From assembly GCA_037176905.1 (NCBI GenBank), contig JBBBWG010015334.1, forward strand, positions 1 through 53,179: a stretch of DNA of 53,179 nt, read 5' to 3'. Below the pieces are notes generated by a model. That model was not told where the DNA came from. It was given only the letters and a program-made list of their open reading frames with translations, and did not search any database. This document shows positions 33,565 through 45,440 of this stretch, piece after piece. The stretch is from Azolla pinnata. Its lineage: Eukaryota; Streptophyta; Polypodiopsida; Salviniales; Salviniaceae. Each line of letters begins with the position of its first letter. Position 1 is the stretch's first letter. Both the position numbers and the translations under genes were made by a program.

Positions 33565-34735
33565 GTATACATGCATGCATAGGGATGTGCATGTTGGAGG
33601 AGCTTTCTATGTATGTATGTATGTATGCATGCATGTGAGGTGTGCCTGACGGGTTATGCATGTATGCGATGCATCGGCATGTATGATGCGCGTGTGAGCA
33701 TGACAGCCATCCGACGATAGCTATGCATGCATACATGCATGTGTTGACGATGCAGATGGAGCATGCATGCATTTATAATGATGTATGCATGCATGTTGAA
33801 GGAGCTTTCTATGTATGCATGCATGCATGCATGCGAGGCATGCTTAAGGGGCTATGTATGTATGCGGTGCTTGACATGTATGATGCGCGTGTGAGCATGG
33901 CAGCCATGCGACGATGGTTTGCATGCATACATGCATGTGTTGACGATGCAGATGGAGCATGCATGCATGCATAACGATGTATGCATGCATGCTGAAGGAG
34001 CTTTCTATGTATGTATGTGTGCGATGCATCGGCATGTATGATGCACGTGTGAGCATGGCAGCCATGCGACGATAGCTATGCATGCATACATGCATGTGTT
34101 GGCGATGCAGATGGAGCATGCATGCATGTAAAATGATGTATGCATGCATGTTGAAGGAGCTTTCTATGTATGTATGTGTGCATGCGATGCATCGACATGT
34201 ATGAGGCACGTGTAAGCATGGCAATGCATGCATACATGCATGTGTTAGCGATGCAGATGGAGCATGCATGCATGTAAAATGATGTATGCATGCATGTTGA
34301 AGGAGCTTTCTATGTATGTATGTGTGCATGCGATGCATCGACATGTATGAGGCACGTGTAAGCATGGCAATGCATGCATACATGCATGTGTTAGCGATGC
34401 AGATGGAGCATGCATGCATGCGTAACGATGTATGCATGCATGCTGAAGGAGCTTTCTATGTATGTATGTGTTCATGCATGCATCGACATGCATGATGCAC
34501 GTGTGAGCATGGCAGGCATCTGATGACGATAGTCATGCATACAGTCCATGCATGTGCAGCGATGCAGAGGCATGCTGAACGGTGCATGTGCGACATGCAC
34601 ATGCAGCCACGGCATGGCACGCATGCATGCGCGCATATGTACTCATGCGCCTTCAGATGGATGTCATGCGTGTGGGCATGCATGTGTGTGCATACGCATG
34701 CATGCATGCATGTGCATGTTGATGTGGGCACTGTG
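33565..34735. repeat. CATGCATG-rich satellite, ~150-200-bp higher-order units
   Basis: About six units to 34520, then a less regular tail. Marker phrases recur in order: GGAGCTTTCTATGTATGTAT, GCGATGCATCGRCATGTATG, GCRCGTGTRAGCATGGCA, CATGCATACATGCATGTGTT and CGATGCAGATGGAGCATGCA. The spacing tightens from about 195 to 147 bp. CATGCATG/GCATGC palindromes saturate it. All long frames through it (Met/His/Cys-rich on minus) are artefacts. Confidence 0.92.
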
Positions 34736-34812
34736 CAGGCGATGGCGATGGCGATGGCGATGGCGAGAGAAGCAACGCAGATGCGGACTCAACCCTAACC
34801 CTAACCCTAATC
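34736..34812. repeat. (GATGGC)n followed by short (CCCTAA)3
   Basis: GATGGC hexamers at about 34740-34767, then AACCCTAACCCTAACCCTAA at 34791-34810, about 300 bp before the INO80B-like start codon. The CCCTAA run matches a telobox-type promoter element. Confidence 0.8.
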
Positions 34813-35104
34813 GGAGCTTTCTCTGCCATCGCCATCTCCTTTTGGGTCTCCTCCTGCTCTTCCCCCGCCCTTCATCATCGCCTGCGTATTCAAAACCTGC
34901 AGGAAGCGCCTCTCTGCTGCTGCTGCTGCTGAGTATCTTCAGCAACCTCGCTCTGGGCTCCTCTTCTCTGCAGAACCTTCCGAGATTTGGACTTTCTCCT
35001 CAGAGGTAATCTCCGTCACAACCCGCGCACAGACACACAGACACACGGACGGAAGATCTGTTTGGTCTTCCCGAGAAGGGAGCCCATCCATCCCGATTGG
35101 AGAC

Positions 35105-38100
35105 ATGGAGGAAGATCAGGGCGAAGTGAAAATCTTTCAGAGAAGGGAGAAGAGGAAAGAAGAAGACAGGGCGTTTCTTCCTCCTCTCCCTGCTGCTGCT
35201 GCTGCTGCTGCTGCTCCTGCTCCTGCTGCTCCTTCCTTCTATTCGAGCAGGCCGAGCTCAAATGCGAAGATATGGAGAGATCCAGATGCTGTTGAAAAGA
35301 GCCTCGGCAGAGATGCAGGAAGCCCCGAGCACCACGAGAGGATGAAGAAGATGAAGGACTTGTCGGAGAAGCCTGATAGGCCATGGAAAGACGGAGAGTA
35401 TAATCACCCTCAGCAGCAGCTGAAGGAACCAGTCCCTTGGAAAGAGAAGGAAGATTATCATTCTCATCCTAAGAATCCTCATCAGAAGGAGAAAGGCCAC
35501 TTCATGTCGAGAGCAGATCCTCATACATGGAAAGACAGGGGTTTTGAAGAGAAGAATCCGGTAAACAGAGATAGAGAGGAAAGAGGCCACGAGAATAGCA
35601 ATCGAAGTAATGGTAGCAAGGATCAAGATACTAGCAGAGGCTATGGTGGTGAAGATGGTAGAGTTCATGTGAAAGGGAGACGAAGCTTCGAATCGAGAGA
35701 CAGCTATTCTAGGCCTCGAAGTATACATGGTTTTGGTGAAGAGAAACCTCATGGAGGGCAGAGGAGCAGTCCTGCTTCATATGATCACGAGAACCCGATG
35801 GATAGTGTTCATCAAATTGAGAACACATCTGCAGGGTTCAGTCAGAGTAGCTATCAAGAAAGCAGGGGAGGAGATGAGCAGTTGCCCCTCACAAAGCTGA
35901 AGCTGAAGATGGGTGGGCTCCCACAGAATTCTCATTTGGATGCAAGAAAGCGATCTGAAGGTGAAGATCGAGTGAAGCCCAAGGTTAAGAAACGCTCAAC
36001 ACTGTCATTGGAGCCTAACAAGAGAAGACAACGCCTTATACTCCAGGTTTTTTTTTATTTTTCAACAAAAGCTTTTCTTTCGTATTCTGTTGAAAGTGCT
36101 CGTTTCGATTGTTATCCCCTTCCTTAGCTGTAAATTAGGATTCCCTTGGTTCATGTGAACATTGATTGTAATGCTGTTCTTTTCTTCCTTAACATCGATT
36201 GGAAGCCGTTTTTTCTTCCTCAACACTGGTTGGAAGCTGTTTTGTCTTCCGTACTACTGATTGAAAGCTGTTTATCCTTCCTCAACTCTTGTTCCAAACT
36301 GTTTCTCCTTCCTGGACACCAATTCAGAGCTCTTTTATCTTCCTGCATACCGATTTGGAGCTTTTCTTTCTTCCTTACCACTAGTTTGGAACTGTTCTGT
36401 TTTTTCTTCCTTAGCTGGAAATATACCCTCCCCCCCACCCCTTCGGCTATCTAAATGCTGGCTGCCTCTCATTCTACATTTATGGAAATGCTAAAATTTC
36501 TTTCAATAATCTTTTGGCGCAGGATTGTTCGGATGAAGACATTGATGCTCCTGATGTGCCTCAGAGACTAAGGAAACATGTTCATACCTCCGAGGAAGAT
36601 GGGTTTCTGGCTTATCTTGCTGATGAGCCAAGCTATCGCAGAATTCCTGGAGGGAGTAATTTTAGTGGGACTCAGAATCTGACAGGAATCCGGAAGAGCT
36701 CGAGAGTACCGAAGAAACGTGTCTTTGATGGAGATGATGACATCGAAGCTGAACCCAAGAAGAGGAGAAGGAAGAAGGTTGAGATCGATTCAGAGGAGGA
36801 TCTCTATCGTATAGAAGATGAGGACATGGATCAAGATATGGCCGATGAGGAGATGATGGACACTGCTGCCGAAGGAGGGAAAGTAAAGGCGAAGAGGAGA
36901 AAGAAGAGCTTAGAGGGGGACCTATATATTAGAGGACCAGATTCCTTCAAGGGTGGAGATTCTCCTGATACGAGAGTCACTGCTGGGATTCCGTTGACTG
37001 CAAGGCAGAGGGCACTACAGTCGAGTAAAGAAGGTATTGCCGATATTGGAGCAAGCTTAGTTGAGTTTCCAGAAGGGTTGACCTTGGCGGCTCCGAAGAG
37101 TAAGATCCTTCTGTGCTTTTTCTTGTCTCTCTTGAGAGCTGATGATACATAAGCTGGGAAGCTTGGAACACTTGATTTGACCTGTAATGTCTTTTTTGTT
37201 CGCAGAGGTCAAAGATAGCCTTACGGCTGCGGAACGGCAGGTGAAGAAGGAAGAAGCTGCTCTTAAGAGGAAACAACAAGTAGAAAAGGCTGCTAAAGAA
37301 CAACAGGTAGTTTCTAGCTCTTAACAATGAAGGGAAGAACTTACGAAAATGCAAACCTTCAGCTCAGTTTGTTATGTTGTTAACGAAATGAATTTAATAA
37401 GTTTTCTATGGTTAATGATCAGTTAGTAATGGTATTAATATGGCTTAAAGCAAATCTTTGGCCTAAAGCTCTCTTTTTAGCTGAGATGATTTATTCATTG
37501 AGCAGTGTTTTTGGCATGATTCTTTCATAGAGTGGAGTTTTTCGGTGGGATACGTGAATTGATTAAGTGGATAATATCAATTAAAGTTACTAAGACGACC
37601 TGTTAGGATCAATATAACAATCAGAAGTATTTAATGCATTTTACTAGAGTGGATGTGTAAGCATTTTAAAAGATAGGTAGCATACATATTCTATGCTAAG
37701 AATCTACAACAAAGGGTATATTTGCATTTTTGTATGTATTTCTTTTCCTGTTGAACTGAACGAAATCTTTCCTTGTACCCACCAGGCTTCTGCAATGCAG
37801 AAAGTTCTGAACCAAGATTCTCAACGTAAGAAGCGTGAAGGCAAGCGTCAGAAGCAAAGAGAAGAGTTAGAGCAGGTAAAAATTATCCCTTCCAGTGCTA
37901 TATTTTTTTTCTCAATGTGATCAAAGTAACTTCATCTGAGTTTACTTTTTACGCTCTTGTTAACATCAGAAAATTTGGATGAAATAGTCACATCTGGATG
38001 TTTCCAAACGTGGTTGTTGAAAACTCAGTTACTAGTATACTTAACATAGATGTGATTGTGCTTCTATTATGTCAGGAAAAGAAAGCTGCAGAGCTGGCAC

Positions 38101-39018
38101 CTGCCACTAACAGCATCAGATGGGTGATAGGGGCAAATGGCACAGTGGTTTCTTTCTCACAAGACCTCGAATTGCCCATGATCTTCTCTGGTCCAGTAAG
38201 GTAAGCATCTCTTTTTAACTTCACCTTAAAAAGCCTACGTTAGTGATAAGCTATTTTGCTTCATCAACTCTAGAACCATGGGCATGAATTCTTATGACCT
38301 CACATCTTTGCTCCACCATATATCCCTCCAAAACTACTTGCCATGTTTCGTGTATCTATCCGATGATCTGATGGTCTCCGAAACTGTTTTGACTGCCAGT
38401 CTGGCCTCTGCTGCAATTGGAGTTCTGATTTTCTTCCACACTTCTTTGTTGCACTATATATCAACACCCCGTCTCTCTCAGTTCAGTGGTCTTTAGTATT
38501 ATAGTTCAAAGCTTTAGAGAACCCAAGTGCAAATTAGAAATTTTTTTATCTTAAGTTCGGTTTTGGACTTGACCCCTGTTTTATGGTGCAAAATTAAAAT
38601 TTTTAGAGAACCCAAGCTCGATTTTGGATTCAACCCCTGTTTTATTTATGGTACAAAATTAAAAGTTTTAGAGAACCAAAGGGTGGATCCCTGGTCCTAT
38701 ATATAGTACATAATCCATATGCACTTCATCATATTTATTATGTATCTATCTGGTATATAAGAGAATATTGTCCTTGATTATCTCTGTCAATTTTGATCTG
38801 TCTCCCTCCTGCTTGCACAACCGCCTTTGGATTGTGAAACTGAAAGAGTTTTTTCTTTTTTGCCTTGCAGCTACCCTCAAGAAAGAGAACAATGTGCGGG
38901 GCCTTCTTGTACCAATAAATACAAGTACAGGGATTCCAAGACGCTCATTCCTCTCTGTAGTCTTCAATGCTACAGAGCGGTTCAGAAACCATCAACCGAA
39001 GCTGCTTTGGCCAACTGA
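35105..39018 (+). CDS. INO80B: INO80 chromatin-remodelling complex subunit B (IES2/PAPA-1 family)
   Basis: Six exons: 35105-36046, 36523-37099, 37206-37306, 37786-37875, 38076-38200 and 38871-39018. Total 1983 nt, 660 residues, phases consistent. The N-terminal half is hydrophilic, charged and Ala/Pro-rich, and ends in TKLKLKMGG and KRRQRLIL, typical of plant members. The middle is acidic with basic KKRRRKK patches. A PAPA-1-like segment (LTARQRALQSS..., AERQVKKEEAALKRKQQ) follows. Then comes a C-terminal HIT-type zinc finger with C620-x4-C625-x15-C641-x3-C645. IES2-type subunits bind the INO80 ATPase and stimulate nucleosome sliding in the nucleus. The first ATG of the long open exon is used. 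The MEEDQGEV start is not one I recognise from the family, so an upstream exon is possible. Confidence 0.9.
36155..36420 (+). repeat. ~32-bp tandem pyrimidine/acceptor-like units in INO80B intron 1
   Basis: Eight degenerate units of the form ACATYGATTGGAAGCTGTTT plus TTTCTTCCTCA. Each has a T/C-rich run ending in CTTCCT(T/C)A, some close to a 3' splice site (CTTCCTTAG at 36405-36413). The real acceptor lies at 36522. Confidence 0.8.
38513..38680. repeat. ~75-bp repeat, 2.5 copies, INO80B intron 5
   Basis: TTTAGAGAACCCAAG, GTTTTGGACTTGACCCCTGT and TTTATGGTGCAAAATTAAAA recur in order with minor changes. Confidence 0.8.
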
Positions 39019-40301
39019 AAGGCATCTCCAGAAGTTCTGCTTGCCTACAACGAGGAATCGCTATTGATAATTCAATTGCTCATCGTTTCGCTCGTACCAT
39101 GTACATTATCCAATTGTTCTCTCACCAAAATAGCTGATACCAGAATGTGCCTTACAGAAGATGATGTATAACAGGCTGTGTGGTGGCGATCCTTATTATG
39201 GATTTTGGGAACGGATGCTTCCAATTCTTTGGGTTGTATAATTTCTAAATGAGGGGCATTGGCAGCTATCAGTCTTGCTATTTGTTGCCTTTGTGTCAAT
39301 GCTACTCGCTTATCGTGATCCAGATATTTCTTGTTATGTATGTATATGCAGTATATGCACACGGATTTGGATTGAGCAAAAGCAGGAAATGGAATGTGGA
39401 GCCGTATTGATTAACTGCAGATGGATTGGCTAACTTCTTTCTGAGGCCAAAGCCGAGCGATTCTTATGGTAGCAAGTGGTTTGTGTGAGGGATATCTATG
39501 GGGGGAAAGGAACAGAAAATCTGATGCTCTTTGTATTGGTTTGTCTGATCATTGCAGGGAAGAGTTTCGGATTGTGCCTCGTGCTGAAATCCCATGGAGA
39601 CAAAGGAAAATACTGAATAGATGTAGTTTTAGTCAGCAAGGCCTTATTTTGGTGGATGCATTTCTGCAGAGAACCTGGAATTCCGCTCACATTTTGCCTT
39701 AATGTTTCTCTGTAAGAACGTTCAGATGGATCGATTTTGCACTGGTTTGAGCTTTGCTATGGAGCTGGAGCTTCTGTTCTTGGTGCAGTTTGAGAGATGA
39801 AATCAGTCTTCAATGCCCTCCGCTACCACAGACAGTATGCTACAAGATTTGGGTACTTTGCAAAAGCATGGAAAGCATGGAAGGATCGCTAACCTGATCT
39901 ACACCTTTTGGATCTGATGAGCCTATCATCGACGATGCAAATTTCATCATTTGGGTGCTTCAATCCGTGCTCCATTTCTACCTAACCATCTCTTCGGTTG
40001 CAGGCCCTCCATGGTTCTGGTGATGGAAGTACAGATCCGAAGCTTTGGGGCAGATCCAGTTTCTTGGGGTTTTTCCGGTTTGTCAAGGTCGGAAGGGTTT
40101 CCGGCATTCGAGCTCTTAGGGTTTCGAGGTTTCTCGGGTTTCTAGGGTTTCGAGCTTCCCACTTTCTAGGGTTTGCAGAGTTTCGAGCTATGCCTTCATG
40201 CCCACCATTCATGGCGCATGGGATTTGAATCTGAAGAAGAAGAAGAAGAAGAAGAAGAAGGAAGAAGGAAGGAGGAGGAGGAAGACGAAGAAGAAGCCTC
40301 C
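39019..40301. other. Intergenic region and leader of the glycosyltransferase gene
   Basis: Mostly unique. Just upstream of the next gene, three TAGGGTTT motifs (40119-40175, the telobox AAACCCTA in reverse) sit among GGTTTCGAG repeats. A (GAA)n block follows (40230-40300) up to the start codon. No other gene recognised. Confidence 0.5.
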
Positions 40302-43300
40302 ATGGTGTCTGTGCTTCTCCAATCTAGGGTTTTTGCATCCCAGCGATTCCACCTGCTCCTTTGCTTCGCCATCGCCGCTTCCCTCCTTCTCTACTCATCC
40401 TTCCACATCCGTCGTCACCTCCCCTCGTTCCAGCCCCTGCCCCACGACCATCGCCCGAGCGCCGCCCAGACGAATCCTGTCATCACCTCCGATCATGATA
40501 AGGATGATCGCAAGCCCCCTGATCGCCATAGCGATTTCAGCTTCATCATCAAGCTCCTGACCTTCGATCGCCTCAGATCTCTGGGCAGATGCCTCGATTC
40601 TCTCGCTGCTGCAGATTATGCAGGGCATAACGTTGCTCTACATATCTTCATCGACCATTTCCCTATCTCAGATGAGGAGGCTTCGATCCATGGGAAACAG
40701 AAAGGAGATGTTTCATCATCCTCATCTTCCTTGATAAATGGAAAGCTGAAGCAAGCCCACGAAATTCTTCAGTATGTTGACAGATTCATCTGGCCTTATG
40801 GGCCCAAGCAAATACACTACCGATCACAAAATGCAGGCCTTCAAGGTCAATGGTTAGAAGCATGGTGGCCGGCTTCTGATAATGAGTTTGCTTTTGTCGT
40901 AGAAGATGATATGATCTTATCCCCTCTCTATTTCAAGTATCTCGAAAGGATAATTCGAGCTTATAATCTTGACAAATTCAACTACGATCCTTCCATCTAT
41001 GGAATCTCTCTGCAACGTCCTCGGTTCGTACCTGGTAAGAATTCCTACGCGAGATCGGTGCTGTCTTTTGTTTTATTTTGAATGGAACTGAATTCGTGTG
41101 GGAAAGTGAATATTGATTTTGTATGTTTATTGCGTAAAATTGTTCGTAATCGTGGGAATTCCTGGAAAAAAAAGTTCTTACAAATTTGGAGAATTTCGGT
41201 TTGGATTCTTCCGTTCATCCATGGAATGATTTGGCAAAGTCCAGGAAATACAAACAATTTTACTTTAATTTTGTTTGAGGGGAGCCTCTTTGATTTTCTT
41301 CACTAATTAAAAGGCCAAGTTGTCATACTTAATTTATTAACTAGTAAGAGTTTTGTGAGTTTCATGCTTAATGGACAAAGTAATTGGGATTCTCTGAAGC
41401 AAGTGCTAATTTCTCATGTAATCTAGTAGAAAGTTGGGAAATCCTAATGGTTTCCATCATGAAGTGATCATGATTCGGGATCATTCGATTGAGAAAGGAT
41501 GATGGCAAATTCAGTATAAATGCCATCACAGCAGAGGGTTGAGCATCTTGGAACATGCATGATTCTGTTGACAAATGGGCCCCTAGGGCTCTCAATCTTG
41601 ATGCAAAGATTTAGGGTTTAAGGTTTAAGGTTTATGGTTAAGCATGGTTGTTGGATGGCTGAATTACATGGATCTATTGGGAGCCAGGTTCTCTCTTCTA
41701 TATTTCAATCAGATCAAATTCCTATAAATGCCATAAATTGATGAGAAATCATTAAGCTATGGAGGGTCATTTGCTTCTTCTTCCTCAAATCCAAGGCTCT
41801 AATGCTAGAATGTGGCGACTACTAAGAAAGTTCATTCCAAATTAGTGGGCTACAGACAGTCTAGTTGATCATGTGTGGCAAGCCCGCCCTTCATTGTCAC
41901 AGACGAATGTATTTTTTTGGAGAATTGTTGATTAATCTTCAATTATCTAAACATTGTACCCAATTACAAATGGATAGTAGCACAAATCTGCTTCTATATC
42001 AGTTGGTTGGCACATGAATAGTGGTTAATATTCTTTGATTTTGGCATTTGTAGGCCAACATGGTAACTCATTGTGCATTTGTTGTCAAATATGGCCAACT
42101 GGACAAAGCAAGAATCTGTATTTGTGCCAATTGGTTAGAACATGATGCATTGTTAATAACCTTTAAATTTCTGTATTGTAGGCAAGCATGGTAACCAATT
42201 ACAAGTGGACAATAGCACTACTCTATTTCTGTACCAATTGGTTGGAACTTGGGGACAGCTTTTGTTTCCAAGACCGTGGAAGGAGTTTCGCTTATGGTAT
42301 GATACTCATAAAAGTAAGAATTTGAAGCCTTTTCTGGAGGGTATGGTGACAACTGGATGGTACCGACGATCCAAGGAAAAGATATGGACACCTTGGTTTA
42401 TCAAATTTGTACAGAGTAAGGGCTATTTCAATCTGTATACTCACTTCGTCAACGAACAGGCTTTGAGTGTTTCACATAGAGATATAGGTGTGAATACCAG
42501 AAAAGAAGCTGGTCCAGATTCGAATTTGATTGACAATGAAAGCTCACTGGGGATGATGTCATGGGAAATGAAACCAGCAAAGAGTTTGAAGCGGTACAAT
42601 TACTGCTTTCAGGAGGTGATGCAGTGGAGGTTAGTAAAGAAGATTCAGGACATGTACAAAGTTGCTCCATCTCTTCACATCAATGATACGATCATCGTTG
42701 TGAACGCCATTGGCTATCCAGAGATCATGATTAGAAACTGGTTCTGCCAGTTTAGTAAGTTCGGTGTTCGGAACTATCTTATACTTTTGGAGGACCCCAT
42801 GCTTGAGAAAGATCTTATGGTTAGGGGTCATGCTGTTATGCATCTTGATCTGAATGAGTTTGGGTCAGATAAGCAGCTAATTGATGGGCGCCTAAACTAC
42901 GATATAGCTGGCAAAAGGAACTTTATCATTGCCCAAGCAATCATGTGGATCTTGCAGGCTGGTTACAATGCTTGGATTACAAGTGTTGATACACTATGGA
43001 TGGCTAATCCATTACCTCGGATAAGTGTTGCGGATACTGACATGCTCGGCTTTGCTGACGGGAAAGGAATCTCTACAGAGCTTTTCTATACCCGAAGGTC
43101 GAAAGAAACTCTATCCTTCTGGAGTAGTCTGTACACTGATGGTGGTCTGCATCTGCAGAATGGGTCTTTTGGACAAATTTTGGCAACAAGAGCCCTCGTT
43201 TTCAGATCACTATCTGCAGGTCTTATGATGGACGTATTGACGTATGACAAAGTTCATGCTGATGACGCCGAATCACAACCCGCATTGCATTATAGCAAAG

Positions 43301-43437
43301 CTCATGCTGATGATGCTGAATCGCACCCTACATTGCTCACTGGTATCCAAGACAGTGATACATGTGTCGATCGATTGAAGTCATTTGGGTTTTGGATGCT
43401 AGATGACGAGCTTTCGTGTACTGGAGTGTATTGTTAA
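40302..43437 (+). CDS. Bipartite Golgi-type glycosyltransferase (GT-A plus nucleotide-sugar transferase-like halves)
   Basis: Two exons, 40302-41034 and 42182-43437, phase 1 join, 662 residues. A short cytosolic N-terminus and one TM anchor (about 17-33, LLLCFAIAASLLLYS) make it a type II membrane protein. The first half reads like a GT2/GT13-type fold: FIIKLLTFDRLRSLGRCLDSL, then FVVEDDMILSP with a metal-binding-like EDD at 201-203. The second half contains AQAIMWILQAGYNAWITSVD and TLWMANPLP, resembling the nucleotide-diphospho-sugar transferase (PF03407-like) core. Similar uncharacterised two-domain plant proteins exist; donor and acceptor sugars are unknown. An in-frame Met 84 nt upstream would add a Glu-rich tail encoded by the GAA block. 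I prefer the ATG beside the anchor. A 16-residue duplication lies near the C-terminus. Confidence 0.8.
41945..42240 (+). repeat. Triplicated intron end/exon 2 acceptor junction in the glycosyltransferase gene
   Basis: The real junction (TTTCTGTATTGTAG|GCAAGCATGGTAACCAATTAC...TGTACCAATTGGTTGGAACTTG, from 42182) has two degenerate copies upstream. One follows ATTTGTAG at 42054 and reads through GTGCCAATTGGTTAGAACATG. An older one at about 41953 contains CAATTACAAATGGATAGTAG and CAGTTGGTTGGCACATG. Spacing is about 107-128 bp. The middle copy keeps an AG acceptor. Confidence 0.8.
43249..43344 (+). repeat. 48-bp in-frame coding duplication
   Basis: 43249-43296 (KVHADDAESQPALHYS) and 43297-43344 (KAHADDAESHPTLLTG) are tandem in-frame copies near the glycosyltransferase C-terminus. 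Confidence 0.9.
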
Positions 43438-45254
43438 TGCAAATTCATGCACACAGTCTTTTGTATTTTATGGAGTTGCTGAACAAAGCTGTATTGCCTT
43501 TTTCTGAGTGTGGCGATTACTATTGCTCATGCGGGGGAAGCATTTTTCGCGATGGCTGAGCTTGGCCCTTGATCTGTTTGAAGGATAGAAGCTATGGCTG
43601 AGTTCAGAGGAAATCTAGCAATATTGTAACCATGAAGTTGGTAACATACTTGGAGCTGATCAGGGTTGAGAGAGATTAATGATGAAATGGAACAATGTGG
43701 TCTATGTATTCAGATTTCAGGGCAAGCTCCCATAGCCATCCCGATTCCTGAAAACAAGAAAACTTGGGGAATTTGAAACGAAAGAACGCGGATCGAGCAC
43801 TGATAAGGTATATGCAGGAAGTGACGGAAAGCTTGAAATTTTGCATGCAAAGTTGGCGGAGCCGAAGAGCTCGGTATCGATGCATCTGCAAATCGAGTGG
43901 GGTGATCGTGATTCAAGTCTCGGATGACGGAGTCGATCAGGATGGACGAGTGCATCACGAAAATCGAACTAGGTGACCGAAATGCTTTTTGATTTTGTGA
44001 AACTGACCCAGTTTTTGCTTTTGTGTCAGTTTATTATCGTTTAGATTCGTAACACTCTTACGTCGTTTGCTGTTTCTGGTTGTGTCAGGCAAGGATTACG
44101 CCACGGGAGTGATCATCACATTTGGAGCTGCGAGGAATATGCTGAAATGTCTGATCTTAAGTCTGACTCCTAGCAGCGAAATTGAAAATTGAATTTGGAA
44201 GAGGAAGATTAATGAAGGAACAAATTCCGAGTTCGATGCAATGGCGCTCCATATCAAGCAAGCTGCAAAAGGTTTGCAAAGAAGACCTGAAGAACTATTC
44301 AACTCCTTTTGCTACGAATCGTTACTGATGTACTCGTCCATTTGCTTCGATCCGGATGCTCTCACGAAGGAACTCGTGAAACTGCATATAATTTGAGTCA
44401 AAGACTTTTAAGAGCATCTCGAGGTTTATAGTTTAATCACCTCTGCTTGACGATTTGTGGAAAAAACCGGTATGTCTTTAATTATGCCCATTCGAAACCG
44501 AGCAGATTCGTCTGGAATTTAATAAAACGGGCACGAATCATTAGCGACTCTCATTTCAGCAGTTTTCCTATCTTGAATCGGTTACAAGACGGATCGATAA
44601 TAGAAAGGTTGTGAAAAGGTTGCCCCAGACCCTCTACTGCGCTGGAAATGCGCATCAAAATCCTTACTTGCACAAGTGTCTGCAGATTAATAATATTAGC
44701 AGACATTGGGACAATTATCCATGGAATGATTGGTTTGCATAAAGTCATGGTATGTCGTAAGCGTAATGGAGAAGAGATGCTGCAAATGAAGTTGCAAAGG
44801 AAGGATTAAACCATCAATTAGCAGTAGATAATCAAATTTGCCGTGTCTATCCCTCCCGCACCCAGATAGATGTTGTTCTTCCTGAAAACGGATATTCGAT
44901 TGATCCATCCATCTATCCAAAATGCGCTAATTAAAAATCCCCCTTCGATTCATACTGAAGAATCCGCTTGCGTGCTCGCCAATCTGTCCAAAAACACGAT
45001 ACCTGAATCCAAATTTGTTCAAGACCGAATCTATCTATAACATGAGAATTAGATCGACTTCTCTCTCTGCCCCTCTCATCCCGGAACTACATCTTGTTTA
45101 TCCGATTCCCGATCAAAGCCTATCTATCCAATCTCCTCATTCCGGAGCAAACCTGTCATTTCCAGATCGAAGCTGATCGATCGATCTACGTACCTCTTTG
45201 ATCCAGCTCAGAAATCGATCCATCTCCCCAGTCCCCAATCCAAATCAAAGCTTC
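43438..45254. other. Intergenic, no gene recognised
   Basis: It carries the 3' flank of the glycosyltransferase. Short frames on both strands show no family features. Confidence 0.45.
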
Positions 45255-45440
45255 CCGTCTCTCCAATCCTGGATCGAATCGATCTCTCTCTCTCTCCAAT
45301 CCTGGATCGAATCGATCTCTCTCTCTCCAATCCTGGATCGAATCGATCTCTCTCTCCAAATCCCAGATCGAATCGATCTCTCTCTCTCCAATCCTGAAAT
45401 CGAATCGATCTCTCTCTCCAAATCCAGATCGTATCTGACT
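45255..45440. repeat. ~32-bp minisatellite with ATCGAATCGATCTCTCTC core
   Basis: About six units of TCCAATCCTGGATCGAATCG plus ATCTCTCTCTC with length variation in the CT run. The frames SWIESISLS and GLERERSIRS on the two strands are artefacts. From here to the next start codon lies a CT-rich leader with a GGAGT pentamer run (about 46037-46072). Confidence 0.9.

Noticed and set aside
33844-34731. Met/His/Cys-rich frames resembling small secreted peptides
   Set aside because: They are translations of the CATGCATG satellite, repeated in several frames with the same period.
42449-42843. Minus-strand frames inside glycosyltransferase exon 2
   Set aside because: Shadows of a strongly supported coding exon on the plus strand.
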